30,015 nt of DNA from an uncultured Muribaculaceae bacterium. GTDB lineage: Bacteria; Bacteroidota; Bacteroidia; Bacteroidales; Muribaculaceae. The notes under the pieces were generated by a model. The model saw nothing but the letters and a program-made list of their open reading frames with translations. It did not search any database and had not been told where the DNA came from. The stretch is from contig CAJTMM010000020.1 in assembly GCA_910577465.1 (NCBI GenBank), positions 18,857-48,871 on the forward strand. The letters are read 5' to 3'. Shown here piece by piece: positions 1 through 6,281 of this stretch. Made by a program: the position numbers and the translations under genes. Position 1 is the first letter of the stretch, and every line of letters starts with the position of its first letter.

Positions 1-27
1 CGCTCCTAGTTGGATTGGTGTGGGTGG

Positions 28-51
28 AGAGAGGGCATCTTGCCCTCTTTT
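28..51. repeat. REP-like palindrome (copy 1), terminator-like
   Basis: An 8-bp perfect stem (30-37 with 41-48, core GAGGGCA/TGCCCTC) encloses a 3-nt loop and is followed by a short T run on the plus strand, so it could end transcription of a gene left of the window. The same core recurs at 12103-12123 and, in reverse orientation, at 12206-12224, which makes it a dispersed intergenic element rather than a one-off terminator. Confidence 0.65.
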
Positions 52-173
52 GTTGATGCGATACTGGTGATTTGGACTGGGGTAGTATTATTTTTAGATG
101 AGCGCCGGTGGCGATATGTGGCTTGGCGGAATTGAATATATGTGAATGTGGTAGGAAATTCTGTTTTTATTGC

Positions 174-181
174 TATCTTTG
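174..181 (+). promoter_or_regulatory. Bacteroidota -7 promoter box for the GH84 gene
   Basis: TATCTTTG fits the Bacteroidota sigma-ABfr -7 consensus TAnnTTTG and lies about 40 nt before the GH84 start codon. No good TTTG -33 box is seen at the usual spacing, so the assignment rests on the -7 box and its position. Confidence 0.5.
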
Positions 182-221
182 CGAAGAATCTAATATCGTA
201 TAAAATCATTAATAATCAAAT

Positions 222-2771
222 ATGAAGAGATTTAAACTGTTGCTTCCTGCTGTGGCAATGGCTATGATGCCGTTTGGAGCCATAGCTCAGGAATCGGACT
301 TCGATTTGTCGTCGCAGCGCGGCGAGGTTCAGGCTTTTAAGGCGGTGCCGGGTCATAAAGTGGATCATAAGGGCCTTGTGATTAACCCCACTCCGCAGAG
401 TATTGAGCGTCCTTATACCGGTGTGCTCAATGCAAGTGGCGGATTCAAGATTAAAGATAAGCAGAAGAAATTTGCCGGTGCGGTAGGTTTCCTTAAACAG
501 GCTTCTTCCGGATTGCCATTGACCATTGATTTCGGTGCCAAGAAAGCGCGTAAAGCCGGTGTGAAAGAGGTGGCGGGAGCCTATCTTCTTGATATTGGTC
601 CGAAAGAGGTGAAGATAACCGGATTTGATGAGAGTGGCGCTTTCTACGGATTGCAGACACTGCGTCAGATTCTTGCAAGTGAAGTGTCGAAGGGTGGTGA
701 TGAGCTGCCTATGATGGTGGTCAATGACTATCCCAAGATGAAGTACCGTGGTGTGGTAGAGGGATTCTATGGCACGCCATGGTCGCATGAGGTGCGCATG
801 TCGCTGCTTGATTTTTATGGACAGAACAAGATGAACGATTACATCTATGGTCCTAAGGATGACCCTTACCACAGCTCTCCATACTGGCGTCAACCCTATC
901 CTGCCGATGAAGCTAAAAATATCCGTGAACTTGTGGAGAATGCCAAACGTAACCATGTCAATTTCGTGTGGGCGATACATCCCGGGAAGGATATACGCTG
1001 GAACAAGCAGGACTATGACAGCCTGGTCAACAAGTTCAATATGATGTACGACCTCGGTGTGCGTTCGTTTGCAATATTCTTTGATGATATAGAGGGCGAG
1101 GGTACCGATTCCAAGAAGCAGGTGGAATTGCTGAACAATCTCACCCGTGATTTTGTCAAGGCTAAGGGCGATGTGACCAATCTGATGATTTGTCCTACTG
1201 ACTATTCGCAATTGTGGGCGAAGCCCGGAGAGAATGGTCAGCTTGCCGTTTATGGCCGTGAACTGAACCCCGACGTGGAGGTGTTCTGGACAGGTGCCGT
1301 GGTGTGCAGCGACCTCACTCACGAGACACTTGATTTTGTCAATTCCCGTATCAAGCGCCCCGCATTGTACTGGTGGAATTACCCGGTGACCGACTATTGC
1401 CGCAACATATTGCTTCAAGGTCCTGTCTACGGTTTGGCTACCGATCTTGCCGAAAATGAAGTGGCAGGTATAGAGAGCAATCCTATGGAACATGGCGAGG
1501 CTTCCAAGCTGGCACTTTACGGTGTGGCTGATTACGCATGGAATCCCAATGCCTATAATCCCATCGATAACTGGGAGCGCGGATTGGTGTACATGATGCC
1601 TAAGGCTGCTGATGCCTACCGCACATTTGCCATACACTCGGCAGATACCGAAACCGGTTATCGCCGTGACGAATCCTGGGAAACGACCATATTCCCGTTC
1701 AATAATTACACTCCTGCTCAGTTCGATGCCCTGAAAGCTGAATTTGAGAAGGTGGTGGCTGCTGAGAATGAGATAAAGAACGGATGTGACAATAAAGGTC
1801 TGGTCAAGGAACTTACTCCGTGGCTAGAACAGTTTACCAAGGTGGGTCGTCGCGGACTTAATACTTTGGAGCTGATTAAGGTTTACGAATCAGGCAATGA
1901 CTCCCTGTTCTGGGCTTCATTTATAGCCAATCAGATGACCCCCGAGGATAAGGCGGCTTACGAAGCGCATAAGGTGGGTACTATGAAGCTGCATCCTTTC
2001 TATGAGACGTCGATGGATGATATGATATCGGCATATTTTGAGAAGGTGGCAAATGCCAAGCCTGCACTATATAAAGGTGTAGGTACATACCCCAATCTCA
2101 AGACTACGCTGTCAAAGCTCATGCTCGATAATGATACCACTACCCACTACACTTCGGCAAATAGCCAGAATGATGGTGATTGGATAGGCGTGGATATGCT
2201 TGAAGTACGCCCCGTGGAAGAGGTGTTGGTACATCAGGGACGTAATTCGGTGGACGATGTCGATTATTTCGACAACGTGCGTCTGGAATATTCAGTCGAT
2301 GGCAAAACATGGCAACCCTTGACCGAGACATTGCCCCGCACTTATATAGTGGAGTGGAGCGGTGAGCCGGTGAAAGCCCGCTATCTGCGACTGAAGCGCA
2401 TGGAATCGGACCGTAAGAATTGGGCTTCGGTACGCTCGTTCCGTGTCAATCCGCCTACTCCCGAGCGCATAGGGCTGAATATCTCTTCAGTCGACCCCAT
2501 GGGTGCGTTGATGGCTTTTGATACGAATCCCGCCACATCGTTCAGCACCGAAGGCCGTCTGGCATTCGACCGTCGTCCGCAAGCCAAGGAGATGGTGCTG
2601 CTGCTTGCCGCACACGACAAGCCGGTGCGCGTGTTCCAGTTGGATGAAAACGGTGCGGAACTTTCGTCAGCTGAGGTATCGGGCGTGTATGCGGCTATGC
2701 CGTTGGATGCCAATGCCCGCCGTCTTATGGTAGAGGGCGAAGCCGTAATCTACGAAATAATCCAGAAGTAA
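222..2771 (+). CDS. secreted GH84 beta-N-acetylglucosaminidase (O-GlcNAcase-like)
   Basis: An 849-residue exported glycosidase that should remove terminal beta-linked GlcNAc from glycans by substrate-assisted catalysis. Residues 1-22 form a signal peptide ending AIA. An N-terminal hexosaminidase-type domain (about 50-160) contains GAFYGLQTLRQIL. The GH84 barrel starts at the family motif RGVVEGFYG (176-184), and the catalytic aspartate pair is D288-D289 in FFDDIEG, equivalent to D242/D243 of the Bacteroides thetaiotaomicron enzyme. A helical region follows, and residues about 635-750 resemble an F5/8 type C carbohydrate-binding domain (YSVDGKTW, RYLRLKR). The start is an ATG about 40 nt after a -7 box. 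It stands alone, with a hairpin after the stop. Host mucin or glycoprotein GlcNAc is the likely substrate (inference). The family call is secure. Confidence 0.95.
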   Translation: MKRFKLLLPAVAMAMMPFGAIAQESDFDLSSQRGEVQAFKAVPGHKVDHKGLVINPTPQSIERPYTGVLNASGGFKIKDKQKKFAGAVGFLKQASSGLPLTIDFGAKKARKAGVKEVAGAYLLDIGPKEVKITGFDESGAFYGLQTLRQILASEVSKGGDELPMMVVNDYPKMKYRGVVEGFYGTPWSHEVRMSLLDFYGQNKMNDYIYGPKDDPYHSSPYWRQPYPADEAKNIRELVENAKRNHVNFVWAIHPGKDIRWNKQDYDSLVNKFNMMYDLGVRSFAIFFDDIEGEGTDSKKQVELLNNLTRDFVKAKGDVTNLMICPTDYSQLWAKPGENGQLAVYGRELNPDVEVFWTGAVVCSDLTHETLDFVNSRIKRPALYWWNYPVTDYCRNILLQGPVYGLATDLAENEVAGIESNPMEHGEASKLALYGVADYAWNPNAYNPIDNWERGLVYMMPKAADAYRTFAIHSADTETGYRRDESWETTIFPFNNYTPAQFDALKAEFEKVVAAENEIKNGCDNKGLVKELTPWLEQFTKVGRRGLNTLELIKVYESGNDSLFWASFIANQMTPEDKAAYEAHKVGTMKLHPFYETSMDDMISAYFEKVANAKPALYKGVGTYPNLKTTLSKLMLDNDTTTHYTSANSQNDGDWIGVDMLEVRPVEEVLVHQGRNSVDDVDYFDNVRLEYSVDGKTWQPLTETLPRTYIVEWSGEPVKARYLRLKRMESDRKNWASVRSFRVNPPTPERIGLNISSVDPMGALMAFDTNPATSFSTEGRLAFDRRPQAKEMVLLLAAHDKPVRVFQLDENGAELSSAEVSGVYAAMPLDANARRLMVEGEAVIYEIIQK

Positions 2772-2805
2772 TACAGGGACAGATACCTGTAACACATATC
2801 TTCTT

Positions 2806-2837
2806 GACGCCCGGTGCCCTTGCAAGCACCGGGCGTC
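2806..2837 (+). terminator. GC-rich hairpin after the GH84 gene
   Basis: A perfect 12-bp stem (2806-2817 with 2826-2837, GACGCCCGGTGC and its complement) with an 8-nt loop, 35 nt after the GH84 stop. There is no real T tract after it, so it may act as a factor-assisted terminator or a 3'-end stabiliser rather than a classical intrinsic terminator. Confidence 0.6.
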
Positions 2838-2906
2838 ACTGCTTTGTGCACTTACGGGCTATGGCTATGTCCACAAAAAATCATGTTTGAAAAATAAATG
2901 TATGGC

Positions 2907-2937
2907 TTTTATGGATTTATATTATTGATTATCTTTG
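2907..2937 (+). promoter_or_regulatory. promoter of the structured RNA at 2941-3200
   Basis: TTTT (2907-2910), a 19-nt spacer, then TATCTTTG (2930-2937) match the Bacteroidota -33/-7 pattern (TTTG, about 19-21 nt, TAnnTTTG). Predicted initiation is at about 2941-2944. The nearest credible start codon downstream is more than 300 nt away, so this promoter points at a non-coding transcript or an unusually long leader. A weaker TA-N3-TTTG box at 2980-2988 could start the RNA close to its closing stem. Confidence 0.6.
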
Positions 2938-2940
2938 TGG

Positions 2941-3200
2941 CGGAGCAATGTCGTGTGTGCACACCGGCTGTTCCGTACATATTTTTTGAGAAGCGTTTTG
3001 CTTTATCCTAAATCTGAAATCGCCAAATTTCTCCGTACGCAGGATCGAGCAGTCGAAAAACGTTCATGCGTGCCTTTGTCCACCCCGCACGTGGGGTCCG
3101 ATATATCGGCATGGCGTGGGGTGGACTGTTTATTGCGTACATGGCGTTTGGCGATGCCAAGATTTGATAAACTGAACATCGTCCCACGCTTTTCTATTTA
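2941..3200 (+). ncRNA. candidate 6S-like structured small RNA
   Basis: The stretch between two genes has its own promoter and folds, by eye, into one long interrupted rod. Nested helices from outside in: 2988-2995 with 3187-3194 (one G-U pair), 3002-3007 with 3166-3171, 3010-3015 with 3160-3165, 3019-3027 with 3147-3155 (9 bp), 3035-3041 with 3134-3140 (7 bp), 3078-3086 with 3118-3126 (9 bp, GC-rich), and an apical CCGAT/ATCGG hairpin at 3098-3109. A large asymmetric bubble (3042-3077 opposite 3127-3133) sits in the middle. A rod of about 200 nt with a central bubble is the architecture of 6S RNA, which binds housekeeping RNA polymerase. The sequence shows the fold; the 6S name is inference. 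It could instead be another Bacteroidales small RNA or a long leader of the next gene. The exact ends are uncertain. Confidence 0.5.
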
Positions 3201-3216
3201 AAACATATATGTTTTA
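3199..3216. promoter_or_regulatory. AT-rich 18-nt perfect palindrome
   Basis: TAAAACATATATGTTTTA is a perfect inverted repeat placed between the 3' end of the structured RNA and the PEGA-like gene. It could be an operator for the downstream gene, or a weak AT-rich stem that helps end the RNA. Neither role can be decided from sequence. Confidence 0.4.
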
Positions 3217-3266
3217 GTCCAATCGAGGGGACGCGGTGGGCATAACCTAATAAACCAATGTACCCT

Positions 3267-3959
3267 ATGAAAAGGACCTTCTCCACAGGATTCGCTGCAA
3301 TCCTCTGCCTGTGCCTATGCTCGTTTGTGTTCAGCGCGCCGAAGAAAACCATCCACGTAACCCCCGACAACGCCAAAATTTATATCGATGGCGCTGAGGT
3401 AGGTGCCGGCACATACACGGTGAAATTCGACCGTGGCACTGATTTTGTAATGGTGAAGCTCGAAGCTCCCGGTTACATCACCAAAACTTACAAACTCACC
3501 AAGGACAACCCTAAAAAGACCATTCTCTATAAACTCCCCGAGGATGAGGCTCTTGCAGCATCTATGGGTGGAGACGGAGAGGATGACGGCACTGACATAG
3601 CCAACAGATGGTTTGACGTGACCTGCCGCAAGGGGCTTACCGAGGATATAATATGGAAACGCCTTATGAATATCGCTGTCAAGAACTTCGAGGATGTGGA
3701 GGTGCGCGACAAGGCGGCGGGCTGGATCAAGACTCGTTGGCGCACTACCAATTTTACCGAACAAACCGTCCGCACCCGCCTGGAAGTGCGCATGTCGTTC
3801 ACCGACGAGGACCAGATTTCCTACCGCGTGCGTCTGGAGTCGCAGATTAAGGACAAGGACTGCCGTGGCAACCAGTGCTATGAGAAATTCAACTACATCC
3901 TCAATAAATACGCACCGCTTATCTCCGAATTGCAGACATCGGTCGGTGGTGGCGAATAA
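3267..3959 (+). CDS. secreted PEGA-like domain protein, function unknown
   Basis: About 230 residues. The chosen ATG gives MKRTF followed by a hydrophobic stretch and FSA, a clear signal peptide of about 24 residues; an in-frame ATG at 3258 would add three residues. Mature residues about 27-90 (TIHVTPDNAKIYIDG, GTYTVKF, LEAPGYITKTYKL) match the PEGA-type beta-sandwich pattern found in surface proteins. The rest has no family I recognise. It holds two cysteines close together near the C-terminus (CRGNQC), which could form a disulphide in the periplasm. It is followed after only 18 nt by another secreted protein, so the two are probably co-transcribed. Export is well supported; the function is not known. 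Confidence 0.8.
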   Translation: MKRTFSTGFAAILCLCLCSFVFSAPKKTIHVTPDNAKIYIDGAEVGAGTYTVKFDRGTDFVMVKLEAPGYITKTYKLTKDNPKKTILYKLPEDEALAASMGGDGEDDGTDIANRWFDVTCRKGLTEDIIWKRLMNIAVKNFEDVEVRDKAAGWIKTRWRTTNFTEQTVRTRLEVRMSFTDEDQISYRVRLESQIKDKDCRGNQCYEKFNYILNKYAPLISELQTSVGGGE

Positions 3960-3977
3960 TCTTAGTAATCTTAATAA

Positions 3978-4772
3978 ATGATGTTTATGAAATTGACAAG
4001 ATTGTTCGCATCGCTGTTTGTTTTTATCCCATTGTTTGCATCTTCTCAGGATGTGATGAGTAAAATCAGTGAAGCCGGTGGCGATAAAGTCCTTACTGAC
4101 ATGCAGAAAGCTGCATTGAATGAGTTGGCGGATAAGGGATATGTCATTCAGGTGTATGAAATCACCGATCCAGAACTTGAATTTGAGGATTATAAGGACA
4201 AGCATTCAAAGGTCGAACTGAAAAAAGACAAGATTAAACTCGAAAGCAAGAATAAGAAGCACTTTGTAGTGGCTGTTACAGATGTTCGCAAGGCAAATCC
4301 CCAGAATTGCGATATCATGTATGCGTGTCCCATAAAATTCTCCGGATTCGACGACAATCATAAGAGCGGCATCGTGTTCAACTATCGCAACACAGACAAC
4401 TTCCACGCGCTCGTCCTCGATAAGAAAAACTACTACTATCTCATTCGCGAGCGCGGCGATAGCTACATAGAGCAGCGCGGCGCCTACAAATCCAAGAAAC
4501 GCGACAATGTGGTCACTCCTGCCATAAGTGTCAAGAACCGCAAACTGTCGCTGATTATCGACGGATTGGAGATGGCAGAAGTGAAGATGTCCAAGCCGTT
4601 GCGTTCGCGCAAATACGGTTTCTACACCGATGGCGAATCCTCTATCGAGGTTCCCGGCCCGATGATTTTCGCTACATTTGAGAGGGAAGACGAAGATGGA
4701 TACGATGACGAAGATGATGATGACGGAGGTCGTCGCCGCAAACGCTCACGCGATTACGACGATGAGGACTGA
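3978..4772 (+). CDS. secreted protein with acidic/basic C-terminal tail, function unknown
   Basis: 264 residues with a signal peptide (hydrophobic LFASLFVFIPLFASS). ATGs at 3978, 3981 and 3987 are all possible starts; the last gives the most typical signal peptide. The middle (about residues 110-230: GIVFNYRNTDNFHALVLD, LSLIIDGLEMAEVKM, YGFYTDG) has the strand pattern of a concanavalin-like jelly roll, as in DUF1080-type domains. This is a weak resemblance, not a family call. The last 30 or so residues are low complexity: a run of Asp/Glu, then RRRKRSR, then more Asp/Glu. It lies 18 nt after the PEGA-like gene and just before a terminator, so these two genes form a small unit. Confidence 0.78.
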   Translation: MMFMKLTRLFASLFVFIPLFASSQDVMSKISEAGGDKVLTDMQKAALNELADKGYVIQVYEITDPELEFEDYKDKHSKVELKKDKIKLESKNKKHFVVAVTDVRKANPQNCDIMYACPIKFSGFDDNHKSGIVFNYRNTDNFHALVLDKKNYYYLIRERGDSYIEQRGAYKSKKRDNVVTPAISVKNRKLSLIIDGLEMAEVKMSKPLRSRKYGFYTDGESSIEVPGPMIFATFEREDEDGYDDEDDDDGGRRRKRSRDYDDED

Positions 4773-4801
4773 CCGTTGATATATTCCTGAAAACGCACCT
4801 T

Positions 4802-4843
4802 ACGGGGATTCATTGGCATAGCCGGTGAATCTCCGTCGTTTTT
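4802..4843 (+). terminator. intrinsic terminator of the secreted-protein pair
   Basis: An 11-bp stem (4802-4812 with 4826-4836, one G-T pair) with a 13-nt loop is followed within three bases by a five-T run (4839-4843). It lies 29 nt after the stop at 4772 and separates the pair from the efflux operon. Confidence 0.75.
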
Positions 4844-4912
4844 CGTCTATGTGCCATCGAAAGCATCAGTCCGTGGCTTATTGTTAGAAAAAATGTTAAA
4901 TACGCTACGTTT

Positions 4913-4928
4913 TATGATAAATATCATA
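4913..4928. promoter_or_regulatory. 16-nt palindrome, candidate operator of the efflux operon
   Basis: TATGATAAATATCATA is a near-perfect inverted repeat (TATGATA / TATCATA around a central AA). It sits about 21 nt upstream of the -7 box of the efflux operon, overlapping the expected -33 region. That is where a repressor of an RND operon would bind. No regulator gene is adjacent, so the role is inferred. Confidence 0.4.
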
Positions 4929-4949
4929 TTTCACCCCATGGATGTTCTG

Positions 4950-4957
4950 TAATTTTG
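4950..4957 (+). promoter_or_regulatory. -7 promoter box of the RND efflux operon
   Basis: TAATTTTG fits TAnnTTTG and is followed by a leader of about 65 nt to the adaptor gene. The -33 region is poor (TTTC near 4929). A poor -33 next to a palindrome would suit a regulated promoter. Confidence 0.5.
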
Positions 4958-5025
4958 CATGTTGGAAAATAGTTACGCATTTATCGACACTATTATATAA
5001 CAGAATATTAAGGTAAAAATAGAAT

Positions 5026-6225
5026 ATGTTAAAAGAGAAAATTATGAACGTTAGAATGCTCAATGGCGCTGCGGTAATTGCCGTAGGTTTGACAATGAAC
5101 ATGGCTGTAACCTCGTGTGGAGGTGACGCCCAGCAGCAACAGGCACCGGCCCCTGAAATCGCGACGATGACTGTCGCTTTGGGCAACGCCGAAAATGAAA
5201 GCGTGTATCCGGCGCTTATCAAGGGTAAAACGGATATCGACATACGCCCCCAGGTGACAGGTTTCATTACCAAAGTACATGTCGACGAAGGTCAGCGCGT
5301 GCGCAAAGGCCAGACTCTCTTCACTCTCGATCAGGTACAGTACCAGGCAGCCGTTGACAATGCCGCTGCTGCGGTCAATTCGGCACAGACCCGCCTGAAA
5401 ACGGCTCAGATGACTGCCGACACCAAGCGTCAGCTTCTCGATAAGAACATCATAAGCGCATACGAATATCAGCTCGCCGACAATGACGTGCAGACAGCCC
5501 GCGCAGCATTGGCGCAAGCCCAATCCTCACTTGTTAACGCTCGCAAGAACCTCGCATACACAGTGGTCACTGCACCCAGCGACGGTGTTGTAGGCACTAT
5601 CCCCAACCGTGAAGGCTCGCTCGCATCTCCATCATCGGCTCAGCCGCTCACCACCATCTCCGACAACTCTAAAGTCTACGCCTACTTCTCCCTCACAGAA
5701 AAGGACCTCCTTGAGATGACCAATGGCGGAACACGTCCCTTGGCTACAGCTATTGACTCGATGCCCGCTGTAAAGCTCCGTCTCGCAGACGGCAACATTT
5801 ATCCCATCGAAGGTAAGGTAGCCACCGTCTCGGGCGTTATCGACACCTCCACAGGTGCAGCGAGTGTGCGCGCGCTGTTCGACAACGCCAGCGGCATGCT
5901 CCGCAGCGGTAGCACAGGTTCCATCCTGGTACCTGTCAATCAGGAAAACGCCATACTCATCCCACAGAAAGCCACCTACGAACTACAGGACCGCCGTTTC
6001 GTTTACGTAGTCAACGATTCCAACAAAGTAGCTGCCACCCCCATTACCGTACAGAGCCTGAGCGACGGCAAGAACTTCGTGGTTACTTCCGGACTTAAGC
6101 CCGGCGACCGTATAGCTGTGGAAGGTGTAGGCACCAAGGTTAAGGACGGCATGGTCATTTCTCCCGTCGACGCCGCTGCACAGGCTCAGCCCGAAGCAGC
6201 CGCACAGCAGCAGCAGGCACAATAA
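5026..6225 (+). CDS. RND efflux periplasmic adaptor lipoprotein (AcrA/MexA family)
   Basis: 399 residues. It is the membrane fusion protein that links the inner-membrane pump to the outer-membrane channel. It has a lipoprotein signal peptide with lipobox VTSC. A second ATG at 5044 (MNVRMLNG) gives an equally good signal peptide and may be the true start. The biotinyl-lipoyl-like motif DIRPQVTGFITKVHVDEGQ is followed by an alanine-rich alpha-hairpin (AAAAVNSAQTRLKTAQ, QTARAALAQAQSSL), then the beta-barrel and membrane-proximal domains (GLKPGDRIAVEGVGTKVKDG). The C-terminus is a Gln/Ala-rich tail (AAAQQQQAQ). It is first in a three-gene operon, 56 nt before the pump gene. Substrates cannot be told from sequence; drugs, bile salts or other amphiphiles are typical of the family. 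Confidence 0.95.
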   Translation: MLKEKIMNVRMLNGAAVIAVGLTMNMAVTSCGGDAQQQQAPAPEIATMTVALGNAENESVYPALIKGKTDIDIRPQVTGFITKVHVDEGQRVRKGQTLFTLDQVQYQAAVDNAAAAVNSAQTRLKTAQMTADTKRQLLDKNIISAYEYQLADNDVQTARAALAQAQSSLVNARKNLAYTVVTAPSDGVVGTIPNREGSLASPSSAQPLTTISDNSKVYAYFSLTEKDLLEMTNGGTRPLATAIDSMPAVKLRLADGNIYPIEGKVATVSGVIDTSTGAASVRALFDNASGMLRSGSTGSILVPVNQENAILIPQKATYELQDRRFVYVVNDSNKVAATPITVQSLSDGKNFVVTSGLKPGDRIAVEGVGTKVKDGMVISPVDAAAQAQPEAAAQQQQAQ

Positions 6226-6281
6226 TTGTGTCACGCACCACACACATTGTAGGAAAACATCATTCAGTGTAAAAGAACAAA

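Noticed and set aside
216..1637. Long minus-strand open frame of 473 codons opposite the GH84 gene
   Set aside because: The plus strand encodes a GH84 enzyme with intact catalytic motifs. The minus-strand product is Ile/His-rich with no recognisable domain, as expected of an antisense shadow.
2941..3200. tmRNA, SRP RNA or RNase P RNA as the identity of the structured RNA
   Set aside because: No tRNA-like acceptor end or tag-peptide frame, no SRP apical-loop signature, and it is too short and lacks the conserved core of RNase P RNA.
2935..3201. Open frame of 88 codons in the intergenic region
   Set aside because: It starts with TTG inside the promoter -7 box, its product has an unnatural composition, and the same bases form the nested helices of the structured RNA.
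3315..4205. Minus-strand open frame of 296 codons
   Set aside because: It runs antisense across two plausible secreted-protein genes and the gap between them, and has no recognisable domain.
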